DNA of 64,000 nt, taken from Prescottella soli (GTDB lineage Bacteria; Actinomycetota; Actinomycetes; Mycobacteriales; Mycobacteriaceae). The stretch's first letter is position 1. Each line of letters opens with the position of its first letter. A program made the position numbers and the translations under genes. The stretch covers positions 4,402,001 to 4,466,000 of the forward strand of contig NZ_CP157276.1 in the NCBI RefSeq assembly GCF_040024445.1, given 5' to 3'. Below are positions 33,550-43,778 of this stretch, one piece after another. Below the pieces are notes generated by a model. It ran no database searches. It saw nothing but the letters and a program-made list of their open reading frames with translations, and was not told where the DNA came from.

Positions 33550-34128
33550 ATGTCTAACACGGGTGAGGAGTTGAACTCCGCCGTCGCCGCTGCGGCACAG
33601 GGCGATCGGAACGCTCTTGCCCAGGTCTTGCAGACAATTCGCCCGCTCGTCGTGCGGTACTGCCGGGCCCGGGTCGGAGCTGCGGAGCGGGGGAACCTGT
33701 CCCCTGACGACGTCGCGCAGGAGGTGTGCCTGGCCGTCATGACGGCGCTTCCGCGCTATCAGGATCAGGGCCGTCCGTTCATGGCGTTCGTCTACGGCAT
33801 CGCCGCCCACAAGGTCGCCGATGCACACCGAAACGCAGCGCGTAACAAATCCGATCCAGTTGCTGAAGTACCAGATGTCGTTTCCTCCGAAGACGGCCCC
33901 GAAGACCGGGCGCTGAGTTCGGAGACGAGCCGACAGGTGAACGCACTGCTGGCAACGCTTCCCGAGAAGCACCGCGAGATCCTGGTCCTCCGGCTCGTCG
34001 TCGGACTGTCCGCGGAGGAGACGGCGGCCGCGGTCGGAAGTACCGCGGGTGCAGTGCGCGTGGCTCAGCACCGAGCCATCGCGAAGTTGAAGAAGGAAGT
34101 GACGAGAGCAGGTGAGAGACATGGCTAG
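33550..34128 (+). CDS. sigD: ECF-type sigma factor SigD
   Basis: 192 aa from the ATG at 33550. Region 2 (about 25-95) includes PLVVRYCRARVG, LSPDDVAQEVCLAVMTALPRYQ and the FVYGIAAHKVADAHR -10-binding helix; region 4 (135-185) has LPEKHREILVLRLVVGLSAEETAAAVGSTAGAVRVAQHRAI. Matches actinobacterial SigD (Rv3414c), which drives ribosomal, chaperone and stationary/starvation genes in mycobacteria. The downstream anti-sigma gene overlaps by 8 bp. Confidence 0.93.
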   Translation: MSNTGEELNSAVAAAAQGDRNALAQVLQTIRPLVVRYCRARVGAAERGNLSPDDVAQEVCLAVMTALPRYQDQGRPFMAFVYGIAAHKVADAHRNAARNKSDPVAEVPDVVSSEDGPEDRALSSETSRQVNALLATLPEKHREILVLRLVVGLSAEETAAAVGSTAGAVRVAQHRAIAKLKKEVTRAGERHG

Positions 34129-35092
34129 GGGACACAATGGCGAGCCGGGCGAGCCCTACGCTGATCTCGCCGGGAACGGCAATCCGGTCGACGTCTCGGC
34201 GGTGCGCCGCGACGACGCGCTGATCGACGCGATCGCCAGTGGCGATCCCTTCGCGACGGACAGCCCCGAGGAATACCAGGTCGCGGCGCTGCTCTCGAAC
34301 TGGCGGACCGAGATCCTCGCGCAGCCGATGCCCGCCGAGTCGGACCTCGACGAGATCGTCGAGCGCGTCCACCGCGAACTCGAGGCGCAGGGGTCCCTCT
34401 CGACCCGCACCCGATCGGGTCGCAGCCAACTCCGGCTGCTCCGTCCCATCGCGGCCGCGGCGGCGGTCGTCGCGATCGCCATGGGCGGGATGACGATCTT
34501 CTCGTACAACGCCGAACCGGGCGATCCGCTGTGGGGCGTCAAGCAGGTCGTCTTCACCGAGCGCGCCGCCTCGACTGTGGCGAAGATCGACACGACCTCG
34601 AGTCTCCAGGAGGCCGAGCGGCTGATCGCCTCGGGCGACACGGCCGGCGCCAAGGTCAAGCTCGACTCCGCCGGTGCTCGGGCGAGTGACGTCAACGAGG
34701 CGAGCACCCGCGACGAGTTGAACGGGTGGCGGAACCGGCTCTTGACGCAGCTGCAGACCGCTCCGCCGCCGGCCCCGCCGGTGCCCCCGTCTACCGAGCA
34801 GCCGCCGAGCTCGACGGGCGCCGCGCAGTCCTCGTCGGTGCTGGGTTCGCAGGCCGCCTCGCCGCTCGGAACCGGGACGACACAGTACCCGGAGTCGCCG
34901 AGCTCTGTCCCGGGCACGCCCACCGCGCCCGAGACGTCCGCATCGGCGACGTCGACTTCGGCGCAGCCCCCGGCGTCGTCTGCGTCCGCGACACCGTCGC
35001 CGAGCACCACGCCGTCGTCGTCGCCTGCGACGTCGACCACACGGGCGACCAGCGGATCCGTCGGCGGGACGCCGACGTCGCCCGCAGGCTGA
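34121..35092 (+). CDS. rsdA: Membrane anti-sigma-D factor RsdA
   Basis: 323 aa from the ATG at 34121 with AGGTGAGAG just upstream (GTG at 34112 is an alternative). The N-terminal ~85 residues (VRRDDALIDAIASG..., YQVAALLSNWRTEIL, DEIVERVHREL) form the sigma-binding domain; one transmembrane helix lies at about 105-128; from ~205 the protein is a Pro/Ser/Thr-rich low-complexity tail, probably outside the membrane. In M. tuberculosis RsdA sequesters SigD and is removed by regulated proteolysis. Cotranscribed with sigD, giving feedback. Confidence 0.9.
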   Translation: MARGHNGEPGEPYADLAGNGNPVDVSAVRRDDALIDAIASGDPFATDSPEEYQVAALLSNWRTEILAQPMPAESDLDEIVERVHRELEAQGSLSTRTRSGRSQLRLLRPIAAAAAVVAIAMGGMTIFSYNAEPGDPLWGVKQVVFTERAASTVAKIDTTSSLQEAERLIASGDTAGAKVKLDSAGARASDVNEASTRDELNGWRNRLLTQLQTAPPPAPPVPPSTEQPPSSTGAAQSSSVLGSQAASPLGTGTTQYPESPSSVPGTPTAPETSASATSTSAQPPASSASATPSPSTTPSSSPATSTTRATSGSVGGTPTSPAG

Positions 35093-35106
35093 CCCCAACG
35101 CACGAA

Positions 35107-35148
35107 ACGACCACGGCCCGGCAAGTTTCCTTGCCGGGCCGTGGTCGT
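35107..35148. terminator. Perfect 19-bp hairpin terminator
   Basis: Arms 35107-35125 and 35130-35148, loop TTTC, between the convergent rsdA and DUF5319 genes; acts for both. Confidence 0.85.
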
Positions 35149-35170
35149 CTGTCTGTGTGTGCGGTCTACC

Positions 35171-35575
35171 TCAGAGGTCGAAGCCGTCGCCGTGCAGCGC
35201 GTCGTTCATCGAGGCGTCCGCGTACCCGCGGCAGTAGTCCCACGTCACATACGCGTCGGGCGACGGATCGTACGCCGGCTCGTGCGGGCGGACCGTGCCG
35301 TCGACCAGGAGCTGGAGCAGGTTCGCGCGCAGCATGTCCCAGTCGTGGTAGTGGTCCTGCTGGCAGTCCTCGCAGCACACGACCAGCCCGCGGATTCCGC
35401 GGTGGCTGAGCAGTGCCTCGTACACGGCGAGGTCAGCGAGGTCCTCCTCCACAGCGAGGCGCTCGTGGGGATCCAGCGGCTGTCCCGGCTCGATCGCGTC
35501 GAGCGCAGCGGACGGGTCGGCGGGGTCGCCGGCGAAGGGGTCCGGCGGGAGACCGGGAGGCAGTTGATCGCGCAC
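35171..35575 (-). CDS. DUF5319-family protein (Rv3412-like)
   Basis: 134 aa, GTG start. Highly conserved in Mycobacteriales: LPPGLPPDPFAGDP, VVCCEDCQQDHYHDWDMLR and VTWDYCRGYADAS. Two cysteine pairs plus neighbouring His (CCEDC...HYH) suggest a small metal-binding protein, but no function is known. Divergent from guaB and convergent with rsdA, as in M. tuberculosis. Confidence 0.88.
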   Translation of the reverse strand: MRDQLPPGLPPDPFAGDPADPSAALDAIEPGQPLDPHERLAVEEDLADLAVYEALLSHRGIRGLVVCCEDCQQDHYHDWDMLRANLLQLLVDGTVRPHEPAYDPSPDAYVTWDYCRGYADASMNDALHGDGFDL

Positions 35576-35705
35576 AAGACCACGGTACGCAGGTCAGCCC
35601 GGTCTGCGCTAGCTGATAGCGCCCGGTGAGTCGCCGGGAGCGCTCGTGTGTCCGTTCGGGCGAGCCGATACCATGGTCTCGGGACGGGTGGACGTCACCG
35701 CCTGA

Positions 35706-37292
<1,587 letters not shown>

Positions 37293-37325
37293 GCACCACA
37301 CAACACAATCGAGAAAGGGGCGCGC

Positions 37326-38465
37326 GTGCGCGACCTCGTCGAAATCGGCATGGGCAGGACTGCCCGACGCACCTACGAGTTGGACGACATCAACATCGTT
37401 CCCTCTCGCCGGACCCGCTCCTCCAAGGAGGTGTCGACGGCCTGGCAGATCGATGCGTACCGCTTCGACATCCCGGTGCTGGCTCATCCGACCGACGCGC
37501 TGGTCTCGCCGTCGTTCGCGATCGAGCTCGGCAAGGCCGGCGGCCTCGGTGTGATCAACGGTGAGGGCCTGTGGGGTCGGCACGCCGACGTCGAGGCCAA
37601 GCTCGCCGAGCTGACGGAGCTGGCCGAGAAGGAGGTCGATCCGGACGCTGCGGTCGCGCGCCTGCAGGAACTGCACGCCGCACCGCTGCAGCCGGGTCTG
37701 CTGGCCGCCGCCGTCGCGCAGGTCCGCGACGCCGGCGTCACGACCGCCGTCCGGGTCAGCCCGCAGAATGCCCGCGCGCTCACCCCGGAGCTGGTGAAGG
37801 CCGGTATCGACCTGCTGGTCGTCCACGGCACGATCATCTCGGCCGAGCACGTCGCGCACGGTGAGAGCGAGCCGCTGAACCTCAAGACGTTCATCTCCGA
37901 GCTGGACGTCCCGGTCATCGCCGGTGGCGTGAGCGACCACCGCACCGCGCTGCACCTGATGCGCACCGGTGCGGCCGGTGTGATCGTCGGCTACGGCTCC
38001 ACGGAGGGCGCCACCACCACCAACGAGGTGCTGGGCATCGGCGTGCCGATGGCGACCGCGATCGCCGACGCCGCCGCGGCCCGCCGCGACTACCTCGACG
38101 AGACCGGCGGCCGGTACGTGCACGTCATCGCCGACGGCGACATCACGACGTCGGGCGACTTCGCGAAGGCCATCGCGTGCGGTGCCGACGCGGCTGTCCT
38201 CGGCGCGCCCCTCGCGGTCGCGCAGGAGGCCCCGGGCGGCGGCTGGTTCTGGCCGTCGGCGGCGGCGCACCCGTCGATGCCGCGTGGCTCGCTGATGCCG
38301 GTCTCGTACGGCGAGCGTCCGAGCCTGTCGCAGGTGCTGAACGGGCCGTCCGACGACCCGTACGGTTCGCTCAACTTCGTCGGTGGCCTGCGCCGCTCGA
38401 TGGCGAAGTCGGGCTACTCCGACCTCAAGGAGTTCCAGAAGGTCGGGCTGAGCGTCCGCGCCTGA
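37326..38465 (+). CDS. guaB3: GuaB3, IMP dehydrogenase-family paralogue lacking CBS domains and catalytic Cys
   Basis: 379 aa, GTG start with GAAAGGGG upstream. TYELDDINIVPSRRTRSSKEV and VIAGGVSDHRTALHLMRTGAAGVIVGYGS show the IMPDH/GMPR barrel, but there are no CBS domains and the loop that should read G-S-I-C-T-T-R is EGATTTNEV, with Thr near position 230 where the catalytic Cys is expected. This is the TIGR01304 'IMPDH-related' family always found next to guaB in actinobacteria; its role is unproven, possibly regulatory. Very likely cotranscribed with guaB. Confidence 0.9.
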   Translation: MRDLVEIGMGRTARRTYELDDINIVPSRRTRSSKEVSTAWQIDAYRFDIPVLAHPTDALVSPSFAIELGKAGGLGVINGEGLWGRHADVEAKLAELTELAEKEVDPDAAVARLQELHAAPLQPGLLAAAVAQVRDAGVTTAVRVSPQNARALTPELVKAGIDLLVVHGTIISAEHVAHGESEPLNLKTFISELDVPVIAGGVSDHRTALHLMRTGAAGVIVGYGSTEGATTTNEVLGIGVPMATAIADAAAARRDYLDETGGRYVHVIADGDITTSGDFAKAIACGADAAVLGAPLAVAQEAPGGGWFWPSAAAHPSMPRGSLMPVSYGERPSLSQVLNGPSDDPYGSLNFVGGLRRSMAKSGYSDLKEFQKVGLSVRA

Positions 38466-38476
38466 TCCACCTCCTT

Positions 38477-38537
38477 CCTGTGGCCGAATGTCACATCCGT
38501 TCAGTTGAACTGAACCGGTGTGACATTCGGCCACAGG
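38477..38537. repeat. 61-bp nested inverted repeat between guaB3 and choD
   Basis: Outer 19-bp perfect arms (CCTGTGGCCGAATGTCACA and complement), a 3-bp mismatch, then an inner palindrome GTTCAGTT-G-AACTGAAC. It starts 12 bp after the guaB3 stop and could be its terminator, but is unusually long and doubly palindromic. Confidence 0.7.
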
Positions 38538-38663
38538 CGTTTCGGGGAACCGCCACCGTTCGTGCGACCGACGGTTACAGTTAGGGCACCCTTGTGGCTC
38601 GAGTCACAGGTAGGCGGTGCATACTGGCGAGTAACAAATCTGGTTCTCCGGTGGAGGTATCCC

Positions 38664-40448
38664 ATGGGCAAGCAGCGCGCGACCGACTACGACGTGCTCA
38701 TCGTCGGCTCCGGATTCGGCGGTAGCGTCACCGCGCTCCGGCTGGTCGAGAAGGGCTACAAGGTCGGTGTGCTCGAGGCGGGGCGCCGCTACGCCGACTC
38801 CGACTTCGCGAAGACCAGTTGGGATCTCAAGCGGTTCCTGTGGGCACCGGCCCTGGGCTGCTACGGCATCCAGCGGGTGCACCTGCTGCGCGACGTCCTG
38901 ATCCTCGCCGGCGCGGGCGTCGGCGGCGGTTCGCTCAACTACGCGAACACCCTCTACAAGCCGCCGGCGTCGTTCTTCCAGGATCCGCAGTGGCGGGACA
39001 TCACCGACTGGGACGCCGAACTCACGCCGCACTACGAGCAGGCCCGCAAGATGCTCGGCGTGGTGCAGAACCCGCACATGACCCCGGCCGACGAGGTGAT
39101 CAAGTCGGTCGCCGAGGACATGGGCGTCGGTGACACGTTCATCCAGACCCCGGTCGGCGTGTTCTTCGGCGAGCCCGGCAAGACCGTCGAGGACCCGTAC
39201 TTCGGTGGCGCCGGACCCGCCCGCACCGGCTGCATCGAGTGCGGCGAGTGCATGACCGGCTGCCGCCACGGCGCGAAGAACACGCTGATCAAGAACTACC
39301 TCGGACTCGCGGAGAAGGCCGGCGCCACGATCGTGCCGATGACGACCGTCGAGTCGCTGCACGAGGCGTCGGACGGGACGTGGGACGTCGTGACCCGTCG
39401 CACCGGTGCGAAGGTCCGGAGGAATCGCAAGACGTACACCGCGAAGTACGTCGTCGTCGCGGCCGGTACTTGGGGCACGCAGCACCTGCTGCACGACATG
39501 AAGGACACCGGTACGCTGCCCAGGCTGTCGGACCGCCTCGGTGAGCTCACCCGCACCAACTCCGAGTCGATCGTCGGCGCCGGGAAGATGAAGGTCGATC
39601 CGGCGATGGACCTCACGCACGGCGTCGCGATCACGTCGTCGTTCCATCCGACGTCCGACACCCACATCGAGCCGGTCCGCTACGGCAAGGGCTCCAATGC
39701 GATGGGCATGCTGCAGACCCTGATGACCGACGGCGGCGGCAGGACCCCTCGCTGGGTGAAGTTGCTGAAGGCGATCGCCGCGAATCCCGGGCAGATGCTG
39801 CGGATGCTGTCGGTGAAGAACTGGAGCGAGCGCACGATCATCGCGCTGGTCATGCAGAACCTCGACAACTCGATCACCACCTACACCAAGCGTGGGGTGT
39901 TCGGCCGACGCAAGGTCACCAGCAGGCAGGGTCACGGCGAGCCGAACCCCACGTGGATCCCGGCCGGGAACGAGGCCACCCGCCGGATCGCCGACAAGAT
40001 CGACGGCATCGCGGGCGGCACGTGGGGCGAGGTGTTCAACATCCCGCTCACCGCCCACTTCCTCGGTGGCTGCACGATCGGGTCGGACGCCGACCACGGC
40101 GTGATCGACCCGTACCACCGCGTCTACGGCTACCCGACGCTCAGCGTCGTCGACGGCGCCGCCGTCTCGGCGAACCTCGGGGTGAACCCGTCGCTCACGA
40201 TCAGCGCGCAGGCCGAGCGGGCGGCGTCGCTGTGGCCGAACAAGGGCGAGCAGGACACCCGGCCCGAGCAGGGCGCGCCCTATCAGCGCGTCGCGGCGGT
40301 GGCCCCGAACAACCCGGTGGTCCCGGCGGGTGCACCGGCCGCGCTGACGCTGCCGATCGTCGAGATCCGCAGCGGCACGGAGGGTTCTGCCGAGGGTGCG
40401 GCGGTGGACTCGGCTCCGGACGCCGGCGCCGGGTCCGGCGTCGCCTAG
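38664..40448 (+). CDS. choD: GMC-family oxidoreductase, ChoD-type (putative cholesterol oxidase)
   Basis: 594 aa from the ATG at 38664 (GGTGGAGG upstream). FAD motif DVLIVGSGFGGSVTALRLV (about 10-28), the GAGVGGGSLNYANT substrate/FAD loop, and a C-terminal GGCTIG...GVIDPYHRVYGYP...SLTISAQAE block typical of GMC enzymes. A cysteine-rich insert GCIECGECMTGC (C-x2-C-x2-C-x3-C) near 190-203 is shared with mycobacterial ChoD (Rv3409c) and looks like an iron-sulfur site, unlike secreted Streptomyces-type cholesterol oxidases. No signal peptide. Annotated as cholesterol oxidase by homology; true sterol activity is doubtful. A Gly/Ala-rich tail ends the protein. Confidence 0.85.
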   Translation: MGKQRATDYDVLIVGSGFGGSVTALRLVEKGYKVGVLEAGRRYADSDFAKTSWDLKRFLWAPALGCYGIQRVHLLRDVLILAGAGVGGGSLNYANTLYKPPASFFQDPQWRDITDWDAELTPHYEQARKMLGVVQNPHMTPADEVIKSVAEDMGVGDTFIQTPVGVFFGEPGKTVEDPYFGGAGPARTGCIECGECMTGCRHGAKNTLIKNYLGLAEKAGATIVPMTTVESLHEASDGTWDVVTRRTGAKVRRNRKTYTAKYVVVAAGTWGTQHLLHDMKDTGTLPRLSDRLGELTRTNSESIVGAGKMKVDPAMDLTHGVAITSSFHPTSDTHIEPVRYGKGSNAMGMLQTLMTDGGGRTPRWVKLLKAIAANPGQMLRMLSVKNWSERTIIALVMQNLDNSITTYTKRGVFGRRKVTSRQGHGEPNPTWIPAGNEATRRIADKIDGIAGGTWGEVFNIPLTAHFLGGCTIGSDADHGVIDPYHRVYGYPTLSVVDGAAVSANLGVNPSLTISAQAERAASLWPNKGEQDTRPEQGAPYQRVAAVAPNNPVVPAGAPAALTLPIVEIRSGTEGSAEGAAVDSAPDAGAGSGVA

Positions 40449-40490
40449 TCCCGGGACGAGCGCCGGAGCTGCGCATATTAGACTGTCCAG

Positions 40491-42062
40491 GTGTCAGAAA
40501 CCCAGCAGGACAGGCCGGTTCTCGTCGTCGATTTCGGAGCCCAGTACGCGCAGCTGATCGCTCGCCGCGTGCGTGAGGCGAAGGTCTACTCGGAAGTGGT
40601 GCCGCACACCACGACCGTCGAGGAGATCGCGGCGAAGAAGCCGCTCGCGGTCGTCCTGTCCGGCGGCCCGTCGAGTGTGTACGAGGAGGGCGCGCCGCAG
40701 CTCGACGCAGCCCTGTTCGACCTGGGCGTTCCGGTCTTCGGTATCTGCTACGGCTTCCAGGCGATGGCCAAGGCGCTCGGCGGCACCGTCGCGCACACCG
40801 GTGGGCGCGAGTACGGCCGCACCGAGATGAACGTCACGGGCGGCGTCCTGCACGAGGGTCTGCCGGCGACGCAGCCGGTGTGGATGAGCCACGGCGACGG
40901 CGTCACGGCCGCGCCCGAGGGCTTCGAGGTCACCGCGTCGAGCGCCGGCGCGCCGGTCGCCGCCTTCGAGGACCGTGCCCGCAAGCTCGCCGGCGTCCAG
41001 TACCACCCCGAGGTGCTGCACTCGCCGCACGGCCAGCAGGTGCTCAGCCGCTTCCTGCACGAGATCGCCGAGATCCCCGGCGCGTGGACGGCCGCGAACA
41101 TCGCCGACGCGCTCGTCGAGCAGGTTCGCGAGCAGGTCGGCGACGGCAAGGCCATCTGCGGCCTCTCCGGTGGCGTCGACTCCGCCGTCGCGGCTGCCCT
41201 CGTGCAGCGTGCGATCGGTGACCGCCTCACCTGTGTGTTCGTCGACCACGGCCTGATGCGTGCCGGTGAGCGCGAGCAGGTCGAGAAGGACTTCGTCGCG
41301 GCGACCGGCGCCCGCCTGGTGACGGTCGACGCGTCCGAGACGTTCCTGCGCGAGCTGGCCGGGGTGTCCGAGCCGGAAACCAAGCGCAAGATCATCGGCC
41401 GCGAGTTCATTCGCAGCTTCGAGGGTGCGGTCTCCGAGGTGCTCGGCGAGAGCGCCGCGCAGGGCGGGACCGTCGACTTCCTCGTCCAGGGCACGCTGTA
41501 CCCGGACGTCGTCGAGTCCGGCGGCGGCACCGGAACCGCGAACATCAAGAGCCACCACAATGTCGGCGGCCTGCCCGAGGACCTGCAGTTCAAGCTGGTC
41601 GAGCCGCTGCGTCTGCTGTTCAAGGACGAGGTGCGTGCCGTCGGTCGCGAGCTGGGCCTGCCCGAGGAGATCGTCGGGCGTCAGCCGTTCCCGGGCCCGG
41701 GTCTGGGCATCCGGATCATCGGCGAGGTCACGCAGGAGCGTCTCGCGATCCTGCGTCACGCCGACTCGATCGCCCGCGAGGAGCTCACCGCGGCCGGTCT
41801 GGACGGCCAGATCTGGCAGTGCCCGGTGGTGCTGCTGGCCGACGTCCGCAGCGTCGGCGTCCAGGGCGACGGCCGCACGTACGGTCACCCGATCGTGCTG
41901 CGCCCGGTCTCGAGCGAGGACGCGATGACCGCCGACTGGACCCGCCTGCCTTACGAGGTGCTCGAGCGCATCTCCACCCGCATCACCAACGAGGTCGCGG
42001 ACGTCAACCGCGTCGTGCTCGACGTCACCAGCAAGCCGCCGGGAACGATCGAGTGGGAGTGA
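40491..42062 (+). CDS. guaA: GMP synthase (glutamine-hydrolysing)
   Basis: 523 aa, GTG start. Class I glutamine amidotransferase half with nucleophile Cys in [11 protein letters not shown] and His/Glu in [11 protein letters not shown]-pyrophosphatase half with the P-loop [14 protein letters not shown]-terminal dimerisation domain ending KPPGTIEWE. Converts XMP to GMP using glutamine and ATP, the step after GuaB. Located with guaB/guaB3 as in M. tuberculosis, though there other genes lie between. Confidence 0.97.
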   Translation: MSETQQDRPVLVVDFGAQYAQLIARRVREAKVYSEVVPHTTTVEEIAAKKPLAVVLSGGPSSVYEEGAPQLDAALFDLGVPVFGICYGFQAMAKALGGTVAHTGGREYGRTEMNVTGGVLHEGLPATQPVWMSHGDGVTAAPEGFEVTASSAGAPVAAFEDRARKLAGVQYHPEVLHSPHGQQVLSRFLHEIAEIPGAWTAANIADALVEQVREQVGDGKAICGLSGGVDSAVAAALVQRAIGDRLTCVFVDHGLMRAGEREQVEKDFVAATGARLVTVDASETFLRELAGVSEPETKRKIIGREFIRSFEGAVSEVLGESAAQGGTVDFLVQGTLYPDVVESGGGTGTANIKSHHNVGGLPEDLQFKLVEPLRLLFKDEVRAVGRELGLPEEIVGRQPFPGPGLGIRIIGEVTQERLAILRHADSIAREELTAAGLDGQIWQCPVVLLADVRSVGVQGDGRTYGHPIVLRPVSSEDAMTADWTRLPYEVLERISTRITNEVADVNRVVLDVTSKPPGTIEWE

Positions 42063-42077
42063 TCCCCTCCTGACCGC

Positions 42078-42119
42078 ACGACAGCGCCCCGGCCACCACA
42101 CAGGCCGGGGCGCTGTCGT
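42078..42119. terminator. Bidirectional hairpin terminator after guaA
   Basis: 17-bp perfect stem (42078-42094 and 42103-42119, loop ACCACACA) between the convergent guaA gene and the small membrane protein gene. Confidence 0.85.
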
Positions 42120-42127
42120 TCGTGCGG

Positions 42128-42379
42128 CTAGCGCCGCCGTCCGGGGGAGAACACCAGGGCCGCACCGACGGCGACGGCCACGACGATGAAGAGCCAGTGG
42201 AACTCGACGTTCGCGAGCGGTTCGAGCGAGAAGGGGCCGATCAGGGCCCACGCACTCACCAGCACTGCGGCGAGGCCGGCGAGCAGCAACCCCACCGACG
42301 GGCGGCGGGACGCCTTCACGGTGGACTGTTCGTCGGTGCCGTCGGCACCGGTCTCCGGGGTATCAGCGAATTCAGCCAC
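42128..42379 (-). CDS. Small two-helix membrane protein
   Basis: 83 aa. Acidic ~25-residue N-terminus, hydrophobic helices at about 29-47 and 62-78, then PGRRR. Overlaps the end of the PspC-domain gene by 8 bp, so it belongs to the same envelope-stress transcript. No family recognised. Confidence 0.75.
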   Translation of the reverse strand: MAEFADTPETGADGTDEQSTVKASRRPSVGLLLAGLAAVLVSAWALIGPFSLEPLANVEFHWLFIVVAVAVGAALVFSPGRRR

Positions 42380-43673
42380 GTTCGACCCTCACCTCTCCGA
42401 GCTTGTTGTCGACCTTCAGTGTCAGGACCGGTCCGGCGGTGCCGTCGGCGCCGCCGTCGACGTAGCCGTCTCCGATGCAACTCTTGTCGCCGACGGTCAC
42501 CGAGCAGTAGGTCTGGACGTTCATGTTCTGCGGCACGATCACCGTGTAGTTGCCGACCTTGCCGGCGACCCGAACCTCGCGATTCGTGGTCAGGTCGAGG
42601 TGCGTGAGATCGAGTGTGAAGTCGCCGACGGTGCCCTCGTAGACGGGGGCAAGTTCGGCCGCCGATGTCGGGGTCCAGATGTGTTCGCCGACCTTGGACT
42701 CGTCCCAGTGCATCGGTCCGACGACCGACGCGAGGATGACGAACCCCAGGAGCGGGAACGCGACCACGAGCAACCCGTACCCGCGGCGCAGGAACGAACC
42801 GAGGACGAGTCCGACGCCGATCACCGCGAGCGAGATCGCGCCGATCCGGCCGGGCGACATCCATTCCGAGCCGACCACGGCCGACATCGCGGCTGCCGCT
42901 GCCGCCGCCAGGACCGCGAGACCGAGGACCACCGAGGTGAACCGTGTGCGTTTCCGGGGTAGTTCCGCCGGCAGTGCAGGTGGGCCGGCCGGTTCGGGCA
43001 GGTCCCACGCGAACGGTGCGACGCCCAGCGGATCCCAGGCGGGCGGTGTCGGATCGCCCGCGGCGGGGCGGTCGTCGCCGCTCGCGTCCTGCCGGGGGGC
43101 GGGGACGGGTTCGGTGGGTTCGTAGTGGTCGGGCAGCCGCGTGTAGGGACCGTACATGGGCGGCGTGTACGCGGCGGCCTGAGTGGTCTGGAACGGCGTG
43201 ACCGGATAGCCGGGCATCGGCTGCGCGACGCTTGCCGGCAGCGCCGGGGGGACCGGCTGACGCTGGTACAGCAGCCACAGGCCACCGAGCATCAGCGCAA
43301 AGCTCAGGAGGACGGATCCGCCCATGCCGAACCCGATCGGACCGATCGTGCTCAGCGCGATCGCGAGGGCGACGATCAGTACCACCGTCTTGGTGCCGGA
43401 CTGCGAGCTGCGGCCCCGCCCCAGCAACGATTCGGCGGGCGACACCTGGTCGCCGGGCTTGCCGAGAACCAGCCAGCCTGCGAGGTACAGGATGATGCCG
43501 GCGCCGCCGAAGATCGTCGACACGACGAACGCGACCCGCACCAGGACGGGGTCGACGCGGTATCGCTGGCCGATCCCGGCCGCGACGCCGGCGATGTGTC
43601 CCTGCTGGGGCAGCCGCAGTGGGCGGGTCCGCCAGAGGTCGTGAAGCTGATCCGAGAAGCTCCCAGTCGTCAT
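42372..43673 (-). CDS. PspC-domain membrane protein (EsrI-like)
   Basis: 433 aa. N-terminal PspC domain (about 20-75: GHIAGVAAGIGQRYRVDPVLVRVAFVVSTIFGGAGIILYLAGWLVL), a long Pro-rich cytoplasmic linker (about 140-245), further transmembrane helices (about 247-320) and a C-terminal beta-rich domain like the LiaF/DUF2154 type (FTLDLTHLDLTTNREVRVAGKVGNYTVIVPQN). Divergent from a PspC-domain histidine kinase. In C. glutamicum EsrI has this arrangement and holds the kinase EsrS inactive until cell-envelope stress. That role is inferred here from architecture and location. Confidence 0.85.
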   Translation of the reverse strand: MTTGSFSDQLHDLWRTRPLRLPQQGHIAGVAAGIGQRYRVDPVLVRVAFVVSTIFGGAGIILYLAGWLVLGKPGDQVSPAESLLGRGRSSQSGTKTVVLIVALAIALSTIGPIGFGMGGSVLLSFALMLGGLWLLYQRQPVPPALPASVAQPMPGYPVTPFQTTQAAAYTPPMYGPYTRLPDHYEPTEPVPAPRQDASGDDRPAAGDPTPPAWDPLGVAPFAWDLPEPAGPPALPAELPRKRTRFTSVVLGLAVLAAAAAAAMSAVVGSEWMSPGRIGAISLAVIGVGLVLGSFLRRGYGLLVVAFPLLGFVILASVVGPMHWDESKVGEHIWTPTSAAELAPVYEGTVGDFTLDLTHLDLTTNREVRVAGKVGNYTVIVPQNMNVQTYCSVTVGDKSCIGDGYVDGGADGTAGPVLTLKVDNKLGEVRVERG

Positions 43674-43719
43674 GCGTCAATCGTGCCGTCGACAGCGTGG
43701 TTCGTACCATCGGGAACTA

Positions 43720-43778
43720 CCCTGATCTTTCCCTGAACCGCAGGCCCGGCGAGCCGTGATCTCAGGGTCGGGCCCTGA
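43720..43778. promoter_or_regulatory. CCCTGA repeat cluster in the divergent PspC/kinase promoter
   Basis: CCCTGA at 43720 and 43731 (11 bp apart, one helical turn) and a perfect palindrome TCAGGG-TCGGG-CCCTGA at 43762-43778. Helically phased repeats between a response-regulator operon and its divergent membrane partner are good candidates for the regulator's own binding site. Confidence 0.45.

Noticed and set aside
34900-35080. Low-complexity Ser/Thr/Pro region
   Set aside because: It is the extracytoplasmic tail of RsdA, a normal feature of such anti-sigma factors.
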